A stretch of 64,000 bases of DNA from Streptomyces marispadix (GTDB lineage Bacteria; Actinomycetota; Actinomycetes; Streptomycetales; Streptomycetaceae), in contig NZ_JAKWJU010000002.1 of NCBI RefSeq assembly GCF_022524345.1, positions 3,720,001 to 3,784,000 of the forward strand, read 5' to 3'. This document shows positions 9,250 to 17,872 of this stretch, piece by piece; the stretch's first letter is position 1; every line of letters starts with the position of its first letter. Position numbers and translations under genes: made by a program. The notes under the pieces were generated by a model. The model was given only the letters and a program-made list of their open reading frames with translations. It had not been told where the DNA came from and made no database searches.

Positions 9250-10220
9250 GCCCTCTCCTGCCGTGCCGGCAACTGATCGCGCAGATCCGCCGCGAGCTGG
9301 TACAGCCCGGCGAGTTCGACACCCTCGGAGAGCAGGTCGAGTTCGTAGACCGGCATGTCCAGCTTCGCCAGTGTGGAGCGCTGCTCCTGCTCCAGCGCGA
9401 CGCGTTCCGCGTGCTCGTGTGCCTGCTCCAGCAGCGGCCCTACGAAGCGCCCTGCGCGGGAGAGTCCCGCGCGCTTCAGCGCCTCCGCCAACTCGCCGCC
9501 GGGGCCGCGGTCGACCTGGTGCAGCAGGTCCTCGTCCACGAGCCGGGGCCGCACCATGTTCACCAGCGCCGCGCCCACGGGCAGGCCCGCCTCGCGCAGT
9601 TCGGCCACACCGTCCGCCGTCTCCTGTACGGGCATCTCCTCCAGCAGCGTCACCAAGTGCACTGCCGTCTCGGGGGACTTGAGCACCCGCATCACCGCCT
9701 GCGCCTGGTTGTGCACGGGCCCGACCCGGGCCAGCCCGGCGACCTCCTCGTTGACGCCGAGGAAGCGTGTGATGCGGCCGGTGGGCGGCGCGTCCATCAC
9801 CACGGCGTCGTACACGCGCCGTTCGCGGGAGTCGCGGCGGCGTACCGCCTCGCACGCCTTGCCCGTGAGCAGCACGTCCCGCAGGCCCGGTGCGATGGTC
9901 GTCGCGAAGTCGATCGCGCCGAGCTTCTTCAGCGCGCGGCCCGCGCTGCCGAGCTTGTAGAACATCTGGAGGTAGTCCAGCAGCGCCCGTTCGGGATCGA
10001 TCGCGAGCGCGTACACCTCGCCGCCGTCGTGTGCGACGGCGATCTTGCGTTCCTCATACGGAAGCGGCTCCGTCTCGAAGAGTTGCGCGATGCCCTGCCG
10101 CCCCTCGACCTCGACGAGGAGCGTGCGCCTCCCTCCCGCGGCCAGGGCCAGCGCGAGTGCCGCGGCGACCGTCGTCTTGCCGGTGCCGCCCTTGCCCGTG
10201 ACAACATGCAGCCTGCTCAC
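9246..10220 (-). CDS. ArsA/GET3-type ATPase, first of a coupled pair
   Basis: A 324-aa P-loop ATPase paralogous to the next gene downstream. It begins VSRLHVVTGKGGTGKTTVAA, so the Walker A (GKGGTGKTT) lies at residues 9-17. VEVEGRQGIAQLF, the AIDPERALLDYL signature and the switch MDAPPTGRITRFL follow. GTG 10220 is taken as the start because it puts the P-loop at the usual distance from the N terminus; a TTG at 10241 is possible. The GTG has almost no leader relative to the divergent DUF4177 gene at 10265, so a shared 45-bp divergent promoter region is implied. The two ATPases probably act as a heteromeric pair, since gene order and coupling favour stoichiometric synthesis; that is an inference. 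Confidence 0.88.
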   Translation of the reverse strand: MSRLHVVTGKGGTGKTTVAAALALALAAGGRRTLLVEVEGRQGIAQLFETEPLPYEERKIAVAHDGGEVYALAIDPERALLDYLQMFYKLGSAGRALKKLGAIDFATTIAPGLRDVLLTGKACEAVRRRDSRERRVYDAVVMDAPPTGRITRFLGVNEEVAGLARVGPVHNQAQAVMRVLKSPETAVHLVTLLEEMPVQETADGVAELREAGLPVGAALVNMVRPRLVDEDLLHQVDRGPGGELAEALKRAGLSRAGRFVGPLLEQAHEHAERVALEQEQRSTLAKLDMPVYELDLLSEGVELAGLYQLAADLRDQLPARQERA

Positions 10221-10264
10221 TCCCGGGAGCCTAACCAGCAAGGCGACGGACTACGCTCGGCCCC

Positions 10265-10423
10265 ATGACGAAGTGGGAATACGCGACCGTGCCGCTGCTC
10301 GTGCACGCGACCAAGCAGATTCTGGACACCTGGGGCGAGGACGGCTGGGAGCTGGTCCAGGTCGTACCCGGCCCGACGGGCTCCGAGCAGTTGGTGGCAT
10401 ACCTCAAGCGGGAGAAGCAGTGA
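10265..10423 (+). CDS. DUF4177-type small protein
   Basis: A 52-aa protein reading MTKWEYATVPLLVHATKQIL then DTWGEDGWELVQVVPGP. The W-E-Y start and GEDGWELV core are hallmarks of DUF4177, a family of tiny proteins of unknown function. The stop overlaps the start of the RidA gene as GTGA, so the two are almost certainly cotranscribed and coupled. It is too short to stand out by length alone; the motif and the overlap make the call. Confidence 0.85.
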   Translation: MTKWEYATVPLLVHATKQILDTWGEDGWELVQVVPGPTGSEQLVAYLKREKQ

Positions 10424-10893
10424 GCCGCGTCGCCTCCCGGCTCGCCGAACTCGGCATCACGCTGCCCGAAGTGGCCACCCCCGCGGGCGCGTACGTGCCT
10501 GCGGTCCGCAGCGGACGGTACGTCTACACCGCGGGCCAGGTCCCGCTCGTAGAGGGCAGGCTGCCGCTCACAGGGAAGGTCGGCGCGGAGGTCACGCCGG
10601 AGGAGGCCAAGGACCTGGCGCGTACGTGTGCGCTCAACGCGCTGGCGGCCGTCGACTCGGTCGCGGGCGGCCTGGAGCGGGTCGTACGCGTGGTGAAGGT
10701 CACCGGATTCGTCGCCTCCGCCCCGGACTTCACCGCTCAGCCCGCCGTGATCAACGGTGCCAGCGAACTGCTGGGCGAGGTCTTCGAGGACGCGGGGGTG
10801 CACGCGCGAAGCGCCGTCGGCGTCGCCGTGCTGCCGCTGGACGCACCCGTCGAGGTCGAGATCCAGGTCGAGTTGGCCGACTGGGCGGAGTGA
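10420..10893 (+). CDS. RidA/YjgF/Rid family protein (enamine/imine deaminase type)
   Basis: A 157-aa RidA-superfamily protein. RidA proper hydrolyses reactive enamine/imine intermediates made by PLP enzymes such as threonine dehydratase. The segment SGRYVYTAGQVPLVEGRLPL is the typical substrate-pocket strand and the C-terminal block AVLPLDAPVEVEIQVELA matches the family end. The usual catalytic Arg in the RidA C-terminal R-x-x-V block (about 105 in E. coli) is not evident here; the equivalent segment reads ARSAVGVAVLPLDA, which retains an Arg. It is longer at the N terminus (ASRLAELGITLPEVATP), a feature of the actinobacterial YjgF subgroup, so the biochemical role is less certain. GTG 10420 overlaps the DUF4177 stop. 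Confidence 0.88.
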   Translation: MSRVASRLAELGITLPEVATPAGAYVPAVRSGRYVYTAGQVPLVEGRLPLTGKVGAEVTPEEAKDLARTCALNALAAVDSVAGGLERVVRVVKVTGFVASAPDFTAQPAVINGASELLGEVFEDAGVHARSAVGVAVLPLDAPVEVEIQVELADWAE

Positions 10894-10984
10894 TCCACCT
10901 CACCGCGGCTGTGACCTGCGACTCCGTGGACGACCGCGGTGCGACCAGGCGACTCGGGGCGGAGTCGGCCCGTAGCATCCGCCC

Positions 10985-12076
10985 ATGTCGTCCTCCACGA
11001 ACGGTCAGTGGTATCCACCGGAGTGGCCGGAGCGCATCCGCGCCCTCGCCGCGGGCGAACTCACGCCCGTGACCCCGCGTCTGGCCGCCACGGTCATGCT
11101 GCTGCGTGACGGCGGTGGCGCGGGCGGTGGCCCCGAGGTGCACATGCTGCGCAGGCGTACGTCGATGGCCTTCGCCGGGGGTGCTTACGCGTATCCCGGC
11201 GGCGGCGTCGACCCGCGCGACGAGCACTGGGGCCCGGCGGAGACCCGGGACGGCGGCGGCGAACCTCGCCCGGAGGCGGGCGACCCGCGGCCGGGCGACG
11301 GCTGGGCCGGGCCGTCGCGCAAGGAGTGGGCGGAACGGTTCGGCACGGACGAGGCGACCGCCCAGGCCGTCGTATGCGCGGCCGTACGCGAGACCTTCGA
11401 GGAGGCGGGCGTACTTCTCGCGGGCCCGGACGCGACGAGCGTCGTGGACGACACCACCGGCGACGACTGGGAGCGCGACCGCGCCGCGCTCGCCGCACAC
11501 GAACTCTCCTTCGCCGACTTCCTCCAGCGCCGCGGACTGGTCCTGCGCAGCGATCTGCTCGGCGCGTGGGCGCACTGGATCACGCCGGAGTTCGAGAAGC
11601 GCCGCTACGACACCTGGTTCTTCGTGGCCGCGCTGCCCGAGGGCCAGCGGACGCGCAACGCATCCACCGAGGCGGACCGCACCGTCTGGATGCGGCCCGC
11701 CGAGGCCGCCGAGGGCTACGACCGCGGCGAACTGCTGATGATGCCGCCGACGATCGCCATGCTGCGCCAGCTCGCGCCGTACGGAAGCGCCGCCGCCACG
11801 CTCGCGGCGAGCACTGAGCGGGACCTGACGGCGGTGCTCGCCGAGGCACGGCTGGAGGACGGGCAGGTCGTGCTGAGCTGGCCGGGATACGACGAGTTCA
11901 CGAAGCGGGTGCCGACGAGCGTGCCGCGCGGCGGGGGCGAGACCGAGGGCGCGGATACGGACAACGGCGGCGTGGGCGGCGCTGACGTGAGCGACGACGG
12001 CGGGAGCGACGGCGGCAAGAGCGAGGGCCGAGTCGGCGGTGGCGACGGCCGTGAGCCCGGAGGGACCCCGGAATGA
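10985..12076 (+). CDS. NUDIX hydrolase
   Basis: A 363-aa NUDIX-superfamily protein. The Nudix box core AAVRETFEEAGV (about residues 131-142) carries the R-E-x-x-E-E metal-binding residues. An 18-residue lead precedes the domain (RLAATVMLLRD), and FAGGAYAYPGGGVD supplies the upstream Gly motif. A long insertion (about 70-115, rich in Gly, Asp, Pro) separates the PGG motif from the Nudix helix, an arrangement also seen in peroxisomal NUDT19/NUDT7-like CoA hydrolases. The last 55 residues are a disordered Gly/Asp/Ser tail. The stop overlaps the next gene's ATG (ATGA), so it is cotranscribed with the metallo-beta-lactamase-fold hydrolase. The substrate is unknown; a CoA or nucleotide diphosphate derivative is plausible. 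Confidence 0.9.
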   Translation: MSSSTNGQWYPPEWPERIRALAAGELTPVTPRLAATVMLLRDGGGAGGGPEVHMLRRRTSMAFAGGAYAYPGGGVDPRDEHWGPAETRDGGGEPRPEAGDPRPGDGWAGPSRKEWAERFGTDEATAQAVVCAAVRETFEEAGVLLAGPDATSVVDDTTGDDWERDRAALAAHELSFADFLQRRGLVLRSDLLGAWAHWITPEFEKRRYDTWFFVAALPEGQRTRNASTEADRTVWMRPAEAAEGYDRGELLMMPPTIAMLRQLAPYGSAAATLAASTERDLTAVLAEARLEDGQVVLSWPGYDEFTKRVPTSVPRGGGETEGADTDNGGVGGADVSDDGGSDGGKSEGRVGGGDGREPGGTPE

Positions 12077-12903
12077 CCCACGCCGCATCCCTCCCCGGCC
12101 AGCCGCGCGGCGGAGCGCTCGGCGGCCAGGCCACGGCACGCGCCCACTGCGTACTCGCGCCCAACCCGTCCCCCATGACCCTGGACGGCACCAACACCTG
12201 GATCGTCGCCGAACCCGGCTCCGACCAGGCCGTCGTCATCGACCCAGGGCCGCTCGACGAGGGGCATCTGCGCCATGTGCTCGCCATCGCCGAACGTTCG
12301 GGCAAGCGCGTGGCACTGACGCTCCTCACCCACGGCCATCCCGATCACGCCGAGGGCGCCGTGCGCTTCGCCGAGCTGTCGGGCACATCCGTACGCGCAC
12401 TCGACCCCGCGCTGCGCCTCGGCGACGAGGGCCTGGCCGAGGGCGACGTCGTGGAGACGGGGGGCCTGGAGCTGCGCGTCGTGCCCACGCCGGGCCACAC
12501 CGCGGACTCGCTCTCGTTCCATCTGCCCGCCGAGGGCGCGGTGCTGACGGGCGACACCGTCCTCGGCCGCGGTACGACCGTCGTCGCGCACCCCGACGGA
12601 CGGCTCGGCGACTACCTCGACTCGCTGCGCCGCCTGCGCTCGCTCACGGCCGACGACGGTGTCTCCACCGTGCTGCCGGGCCACGGGCCCGTGCTGGAGG
12701 ACGCTCAGGGCGTCATCGACTTCTATCTGGCGCATCGTGCCGACCGCCTCGCCCAGGTCGAGCAGGCGGTGGGGCAGGGGTTCCGCACGGCGCAGCAGGT
12801 CGTCGCCCACGTGTACGCGGACGTCGACCGTTCCCTGTGGCCCGCGGCGGAGTTGTCCGTACGCGCGCAGCTCGTATATCTGCGGGAGCGGGGCGCGGCG
12901 TAG
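12073..12903 (+). CDS. Metallo-beta-lactamase-fold hydrolase (LACTB2/glyoxalase II-like)
   Basis: A 276-aa MBL-fold protein. The zinc motif THGHPDHAEG (HxHxDH) is at about residues 97-106, followed by TPGHT (third His), TGDTVLGRG (bridging Asp) and LPGHGP (last His). The N-terminal LAPNPSPMTLDGTNTWIV is characteristic of the LACTB2-like subgroup, and the helical C terminus after the MBL fold (residues about 210-276) is also as in that group, whose human member is an endoribonuclease; bacterial members are of unsettled substrate. It is coupled to the NUDIX gene by an ATGA overlap. A strong bidirectional terminator follows before convergent crp. Confidence 0.92.
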   Translation: MTHAASLPGQPRGGALGGQATARAHCVLAPNPSPMTLDGTNTWIVAEPGSDQAVVIDPGPLDEGHLRHVLAIAERSGKRVALTLLTHGHPDHAEGAVRFAELSGTSVRALDPALRLGDEGLAEGDVVETGGLELRVVPTPGHTADSLSFHLPAEGAVLTGDTVLGRGTTVVAHPDGRLGDYLDSLRRLRSLTADDGVSTVLPGHGPVLEDAQGVIDFYLAHRADRLAQVEQAVGQGFRTAQQVVAHVYADVDRSLWPAAELSVRAQLVYLRERGAA

Positions 12904-12957
12904 GCGCCGGAGGCCCGTACGACGGCGCAGCCCGTACGACGGCGGGAACCACCCCCG

Positions 12958-13015
12958 CGGAACGACACGACAAGGGCGCCCTCCCGGACGGAAGGGCGCC
13001 CCTCGTGTCGTTCCG
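12958..13015. terminator. Strong bidirectional terminator hairpin
   Basis: A long, nearly perfect inverted repeat between two convergent genes. Arms begin CGGAACGACACGA and end TCGTGTCGTTCCG, with an inner GGGCGCC/GGCGCCC stem. It can terminate both the MBL-hydrolase and crp transcripts. Confidence 0.85.
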
Positions 13016-13045
13016 CAGGCCGGCGACCCTGCGGCGGGCCTGTCC

Positions 13046-13720
13046 TCAGCGGCTCCGCTTGGCCAGCCGCTCGATGTCGAGCAGGATCACCGCACGTGCT
13101 TCGAGCCGCAGCCAGCCGCGGCCCGCGAAGTCCGCGAGCGCCTTGTTCACGGTCTCGCGCGAGGCGCCGACGAGCTGCGCCAGCTCCTCCTGCGTGAGGT
13201 CGTGCACCACGTGGATGCCTTCCTCCGACTGCACGCCGAAGCGCCGCGAGAGGTCGAGAAGCTGCTTCGCCACCCGGCCGGGGACGTCGGAGAAGACGAG
13301 GTCGGACATCGAGTCGTTGGTACGGCGCAGCCTGCGCGCGATGGCCCGCAGAAGCGCCGAGGCCACCTCGGGGCGCACGTTCAGCCAGGGCTGGAGGTCG
13401 CCGTGACCCAGGCCGAGCAGCTTGACCTCGGTCAGGGCCGAGGCCGTCGCCGTACGCGGGCCGGGGTCGAAGAGGGAAAGCTCGCCGATGAGCTCGCCGG
13501 GGCCGAGTACGGCCAGCATGTTCTCCCGGCCGTCAGGGGAGGTGCGGTGGAGCTTGACCTTCCCTTCGGTGACTACATAGAGACGGTCGCCCGGGTCGCC
13601 CTCGTGAAAGAGGGCCTCACTGCGCGCGAGCGTGGTCTCCGACATGGAGGCGCGCAGCTCAGCGGCTTGCTCCTCATCGAGCGCCGCGAAGAGCGGTGCG
13701 CGCCGCAGAACGTCGTCCAC
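13046..13720 (-). CDS. crp: Cyclic AMP receptor protein family regulator Crp
   Basis: A 224-aa CRP/FNR-family transcription factor matching Streptomyces Crp, a global regulator of germination, development and antibiotic production. An N-terminal cyclic-nucleotide-binding beta-roll (residues about 10-120) includes the phosphate-binding cassette GELIGELSLFDPGPRTATA. A long dimer helix and a C-terminal winged helix follow, with recognition region TQEELAQLVGASRETVNKAL (about 173-192). The start is GTG 13720, preceded by AAGGAG at the right distance. A perfect match to the Crp consensus lies 187 bp upstream (see the site entry), which suggests autoregulation. It is monocistronic, bounded by a strong terminator. 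Confidence 0.95.
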   Translation of the reverse strand: MDDVLRRAPLFAALDEEQAAELRASMSETTLARSEALFHEGDPGDRLYVVTEGKVKLHRTSPDGRENMLAVLGPGELIGELSLFDPGPRTATASALTEVKLLGLGHGDLQPWLNVRPEVASALLRAIARRLRRTNDSMSDLVFSDVPGRVAKQLLDLSRRFGVQSEEGIHVVHDLTQEELAQLVGASRETVNKALADFAGRGWLRLEARAVILLDIERLAKRSR

Positions 13721-14104
13721 GAGTTCTCTCCTTGTCGACCTAGCCCAATGGGGTCCCCAGGGGCCTCATAAGGCTCCCATGGGCCGAGGGACGGCGTCTC
13801 CCCTGGCCCCGGGGCCGCTTCAGGTCCGTAGGGCCGAGGGTCGGGACTTCCCCAGGCCCGCAGGGCCGAGGGGACCCCGAACCCCATGATGCCGGACGGT
13901 GAAACAGTGCGATCAGTCACAAGTTTGACGCACGGCCCCCCGCCGCCCGAAGGCAGGGGGCCGATTGGGCCGGGAATTGCCTTCGTGCGGGGCGGATGTC
14001 AGCGGGCCCCTCTACGCTGGCCGAGTGCCAGTTACCCCGTGAATCCCCGGTGAGCGCACGCAGGGCGGGGCCGGGCGGGTGACCGCGATGGGAGAGGTTC
14101 CGCT
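13721..14104. promoter_or_regulatory. Divergent promoter region of crp and nth
   Basis: A 384-bp divergent intergenic region. The crp-proximal half (13780-13880) has loosely repeated AGGGCCGAGGG-type blocks, which are low-complexity GC sequence. The nth-proximal half holds the predicted Crp site. No firm -35/-10 assignment was made. Confidence 0.5.
13907..13920. promoter_or_regulatory. Predicted Crp operator
   Basis: GTGCGATCAGTCAC fits the Streptomyces Crp consensus GTG(N)6GNCAC, as I remember it, at every fixed position. It lies 187 bp before the crp start and 185 bp before the nth start, in the divergent region, so it could serve autoregulation, nth control or both. Confidence 0.55.
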
Positions 14105-15145
14105 GTGGGCGAACAGGAGCCCCTGAAGAGGGCAGGCCGGACAAAGGGGGCGAGTGAGGACCTCGATGCGGGGTCGAGCGCCGGACCGAGTGCCGGGTCG
14201 GTTGGCGGTTCGGGCGCCGGGTCGGCGAGGAAGCCCGCCGCGAAGGCGGCGCCCGCGAAGGCCGCGAAAGGCACGAAAGCAGTGACACCGGTGAAAACCG
14301 CTAAAGCCGTGAAGAAGACCGCGCCCGCGAAGCCGGAGTCCCGGCTCGCCATGGTCCGCCGTGCCCGCCGCATCAACCGCGAGCTCGGCGAGGTCTACTA
14401 CTACGCCCACCCCGAGCTCGACTTCGAGAACCCGTTCCAGCTCCTCGTCGCCACGGTCCTCTCCGCCCAGACCACTGACCTGCGGGTCAACCAGACGACG
14501 CCCGCCGTCTTCGCCGCCTATCCGACCCCCGAGGACATGGCCGCCGCCGACCCGGAGAAGCTGGAGGAACTGCTGCGTCCCACGGGTTTCTTCCGCGCCA
14601 AGGCCAAGTCCCTGCTGGGGCTGTCGGCCGGTATCCGCGACCGCTTCGGCGGCGAGGTGCCGGGCAACATAGAGGATCTGGTGTCGCTGCCCGGCGTCGG
14701 CCGCAAGACCGCGTTCGTCGTGCTGGGCAACGCCTTCGGCGTCCCCGGGCTGACGGTCGACACCCACTTCGGCCGCCTCGTACGGCGCTGGAGGCTCACC
14801 GAGCAGACCGACGCGGAGAAGGTCGAGGCCGAGATCGCGGAGATCATCCCGAAGAGCGAGTGGACGATGTTCTCGCACCGGACGATCTTCCATGGCCGCC
14901 GCATCTGCCACTCACGCAAACCGGCCTGCGGTGCCTGCCCCATCGCACAGCTCTGCCCCTCGTACGGCGAGGGCGAACTCGACCCGGAGAAGGCGAAGAA
15001 GCTGCTGAAGTACGAGATGGGCGGGCTGCCGGGGCAGCGGCTGAAGCCCCCGGCGGACTATCCGGGGCGTCCGGCGCCCCCGCTCGGCGGCAACGGTGCC
15101 GAGACCGGCGCGGACGGTGGGAGCACCGCCGGGGCCGCCCGGTGA
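14105..15145 (+). CDS. nth: Endonuclease III (DNA glycosylase/AP lyase)
   Basis: A 346-aa base-excision-repair enzyme that removes oxidised pyrimidines and cleaves at the abasic site. The helix-hairpin-helix LPGVGRKTA contains catalytic K201, the catalytic Asp is D219 in VDTHFGR, and the [4Fe-4S] loop cysteines are C268, C275, C278 and C284 (C-x6-C-x2-C-x5-C). The first 80 residues are an Ala/Lys/Pro-rich extension absent from E. coli Nth (211 aa); similar basic tails occur in other Streptomyces DNA-binding proteins and may aid DNA binding. GTG 14105 is the assigned start; a start nearer the domain cannot be excluded. The stop overlaps the next gene (GTGA). Confidence 0.94.
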   Translation: MGEQEPLKRAGRTKGASEDLDAGSSAGPSAGSVGGSGAGSARKPAAKAAPAKAAKGTKAVTPVKTAKAVKKTAPAKPESRLAMVRRARRINRELGEVYYYAHPELDFENPFQLLVATVLSAQTTDLRVNQTTPAVFAAYPTPEDMAAADPEKLEELLRPTGFFRAKAKSLLGLSAGIRDRFGGEVPGNIEDLVSLPGVGRKTAFVVLGNAFGVPGLTVDTHFGRLVRRWRLTEQTDAEKVEAEIAEIIPKSEWTMFSHRTIFHGRRICHSRKPACGACPIAQLCPSYGEGELDPEKAKKLLKYEMGGLPGQRLKPPADYPGRPAPPLGGNGAETGADGGSTAGAAR

Positions 15146-15960
15146 GCCGTCCCCGTACGAACGCGGGCCCTGGCACCGGCCCGGACCCGGCGGCAGACCC
15201 GGGCCGTGCCGCGGACCGCGAAGCAGGCCGGGACGGTTCCTCCCGTTCCTCCCCTTCGTCTCCTTCCTCCCGTGCTCCGTCCCGCGTCCCGCCCCGCGTC
15301 GAGTTCAGCACCCGTGGCCTGCCGGACTGGCTCAGGCCCGTGCTCCATGTCGCGGGCACGGTCGAGCCGCGCCAGCTCAGCCGCTTCCTGCCGCCGCCCG
15401 ACGGCGCCGGCCGCCCCTCGGCCGTGCTCGTGCTCTTCGGAGAGGGCGCCGACGGCCCCGAACTGCTGCTCATGGAACGGGCGTCGAGCCTCCGCTCCCA
15501 CGCCGGTCAGCCCTCCTTCCCCGGTGGCGCCATCGACCCGGAGGACGGCGATCCGGAGGGCGAGGGGCGGCTGCGGGCGGCCCTGCGTGAAGCAGAGGAG
15601 GAGACGGGTCTCGACCCGTCCGGGGTGCAGATCTTCGGGACGCTGCCCGCGCTCTACATCCCCGTCAGCGGCTTCGTCGTCACGCCGGTGCTCGGCTGGT
15701 GGCACCGCCCCACGCCCGTCTCGGCCATCGACCCCGCCGAGACGGCTCATGTCTTCACCGTCCCCGTGTCCGAGCTGACGGACCCGGCGAACCGCGCTAT
15801 GGCCGTCCACCCCTCCGGCTACACGGGCCCGGCCTTCTGCCTGGGTCCGGCGCTGGTGTGGGGCTTCACCGCCGGTGTGATCGACCGCCTTCTGCACTAC
15901 GCGGGCTGGGAGCGCCCATGGGACCGCGAGAGGCGCGTGACGATCGACCGCAAGACGTGA
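15142..15960 (+). CDS. NUDIX hydrolase, CoA pyrophosphatase type
   Basis: A 272-aa NUDIX protein of the NudL/CoA-diphosphatase group. The [20 protein letters not shown] stretch followed by GGAIDPED is the UPF0035/CoA motif (LLTKRS..LR.H.GQ..FPGG), and the Nudix box reads [12 protein letters not shown]. Family members hydrolyse coenzyme A or acyl-CoA to 4'-phosphopantetheine and 3',5'-ADP. The N-terminal 60 residues are a disordered Pro/Arg/Ser-rich leader, and the true start may be further in. GTG 15142 overlaps the nth stop, so the gene is coupled to nth. The pairing suggests a house-cleaning role alongside oxidative-damage repair, an inference only. Confidence 0.9.
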   Translation: MSRPRTNAGPGTGPDPAADPGRAADREAGRDGSSRSSPSSPSSRAPSRVPPRVEFSTRGLPDWLRPVLHVAGTVEPRQLSRFLPPPDGAGRPSAVLVLFGEGADGPELLLMERASSLRSHAGQPSFPGGAIDPEDGDPEGEGRLRAALREAEEETGLDPSGVQIFGTLPALYIPVSGFVVTPVLGWWHRPTPVSAIDPAETAHVFTVPVSELTDPANRAMAVHPSGYTGPAFCLGPALVWGFTAGVIDRLLHYAGWERPWDRERRVTIDRKT

Positions 15961-16116
15961 CCCGGACCATGGCCGGGGATATGAGTACGTGCCGGGCCCG
16001 CGCCGCCGCGCCCGTACCGGCGCCCGCGCTGCCGCCCATGAGGTCCGCGGCCGCGGGTTGCGTACGATCCGACCGCGGCGGAGGCCGCCCATGACCCCCA
16101 TGAGACGGTGGCTCCC

Positions 16117-17316
16117 GTGAACGCGCTGGACTTCCTGCTTCTCCTCGCCGCGATCTGGTTCGCCGTCATCGGCTATCGGCAGGGCTTCGTCGTCGGGATT
16201 CTCTCCGTGACCGGTTTCCTGGGCGGCGGGCTGGTGGCGATCTGGGTTCTGCCCCCGCTGTGGGACGCCGTGACGGACGGCTCCCCTCCGGGCACGTTCG
16301 GCGTGGTGGGGGCCGTCGTCATCGTCATCGTCTGCGCCTCCGTCGGGCAGGCGTTCACCACCCACATGGGCAACAAGCTGCGGCAGCACATCACTTGGTC
16401 GCCCGCCCGCGCCGTGGACGCCACGGGCGGTGCGCTGGTGAACGTACTGGCCATGCTGCTCGTGGCATGGCTGATCGGCTCGGCGCTCGCGGGCACTTCG
16501 CTGCCGACGCTCAGCAAGCAGGTACGCGACTCCAGTGTGCTGCTGGGGGTTTCACGTGTCCTGCCGGCCGAGGCGGACAACTGGTTCAACGACTTCTCCT
16601 CGACCCTCGCGCAGAACGGCCTGCCGCAGGTCTTCTCGCCGTTCTCCAACGAGCCGATCAGGGCGGTGCCCGCGCCCGATCCGAAGCTGGCGAAGAGCCC
16701 CGTCGCCGCCAGGGCGAGGCACAGCATCGCGAAGGTCGTGGGCAGCGCGACCCGTTGCGGAAAGGTGCTGGAGGGCACGGGCTTCGTCTACGCCAGGCAC
16801 CGTGTGATGACCAACGCGCACGTCGTCGGCGGCGTCAGGGAGCCCACGGTGCAGATCGGCGGCGTCGGCCGGATCCATGACGCCCGCGTCGTCCTCTACG
16901 ACCCGCGGCGCGATGTGGCCGTACTGGACGTGCCGACGCTCGACGCCCCCGCGCTGCGGTTCGCGCCGAAGGACGCGGGACGCGGCGACGGCGCCATCGT
17001 CGCGGGCTTCCCTGAGAACGGCGGATTCGACGTGCGCCCGGCACGCGTACGCGACCGCGTCGACGCCGACGGCCCGGACATCTACCGTCGCGACCGGGTC
17101 CGCCGCGACATCTACTCCCTCTACACGACCATCCGCCAGGGCAACTCCGGCGGCCCGCTGCTCACGCCCGAAGGCCGCGTCTACGGCGTCGTCTTCGCCA
17201 AGTCGCTCGACAACTCCCGTACGGGATACGCCCTCACGGCGGACGAGGTGCGCAGCGACGCACAGCGTGGCCGGGTGACGCAGCGGCAGGCCGACAGCCA
17301 GGGTTGTGCGATGTGA
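16117..17316 (+). CDS. MarP-type membrane serine protease with CvpA-like domain
   Basis: A 399-aa protein built like mycobacterial MarP (Rv3671c), the acid-resistance protease. Four hydrophobic segments fill the N-terminal CvpA-like half (about 5-160). A chymotrypsin-like periplasmic domain follows with the triad His in TNAHVVGG, Asp in RDVAVLDV and Ser in GNSGGPL. Two Cys (RCGK and the near-terminal QGCAM) might form the disulfide seen in MarP. GTG 16117 is chosen because it begins directly with the first helix; GTG 16108 is an alternative. It may cleave cell-wall hydrolases or respond to envelope stress by family analogy. It follows the NUDIX gene after 156 bp and likely has its own promoter. 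Confidence 0.9.
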   Translation: MNALDFLLLLAAIWFAVIGYRQGFVVGILSVTGFLGGGLVAIWVLPPLWDAVTDGSPPGTFGVVGAVVIVIVCASVGQAFTTHMGNKLRQHITWSPARAVDATGGALVNVLAMLLVAWLIGSALAGTSLPTLSKQVRDSSVLLGVSRVLPAEADNWFNDFSSTLAQNGLPQVFSPFSNEPIRAVPAPDPKLAKSPVAARARHSIAKVVGSATRCGKVLEGTGFVYARHRVMTNAHVVGGVREPTVQIGGVGRIHDARVVLYDPRRDVAVLDVPTLDAPALRFAPKDAGRGDGAIVAGFPENGGFDVRPARVRDRVDADGPDIYRRDRVRRDIYSLYTTIRQGNSGGPLLTPEGRVYGVVFAKSLDNSRTGYALTADEVRSDAQRGRVTQRQADSQGCAM

Positions 17317-17872
17317 ACCAGGTGAATTAGCCCGCCGTACACGGAAGTCGGCGTCACCGCGGTCTGCGAGCCCGGGGCTTCGCACCAGGCGTCGGCAGCC
17401 GAGCGTCAGCCGCGCGGGTGCCTCAGCCGTGCACCGAACCAGCGTGCTCTGCGGCCGAGCAACTGGGGAATTCCGGGCTCGACGCCCTCGCCGAGTCTGT
17501 CGGGCAGTAAGCGCCACATGCGCTGTCCGGGGAGCAGTCCCCTCCGCCCGCTGCGGTCACGTGCCAGGTCACGGTAGTCGTGCGTCCAGCCCATACAGCG
17601 CACTCTGCCCCGTAGCGAGGCGCGTAACCGTCTGACGGGCCATCAAACGCCACCTTCGAACGCCGAGTCAGTGGCGGGTGTTGCCGGTGCCTACGGCTGC
17701 ATACGCGAGCGGCGGCCCGGCCGTTCGTACGAGGTCGAACAGCGGTCGTTCGGCGGTCGTACGGCAGTCGTAAGAGGGCGAACGAGGGCGAACGGGCGGT
17801 GGGCGGGCGGCACTTCGGGCATTCGCAAACGTCCCCGACGCCTGAAGCGAAACCCCGGGGAGCGCGGCCGGG
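17317..17872. other. Convergent intergenic region after the MarP-type gene
   Basis: About 560 bases without a recognisable gene. Near 17730-17800 there is simple sequence built from GGTCGTTCGGCGG- and GGGCGAAC-like words. No strong terminator was seen. Confidence 0.45.

Noticed and set aside
9250..9855. N-terminal extension of the second ArsA-type gene beyond ATG 9249
   Set aside because: The extension overlaps the first ATPase gene in another frame and is Arg/Gly-rich. The ATGA overlap gives the natural start.
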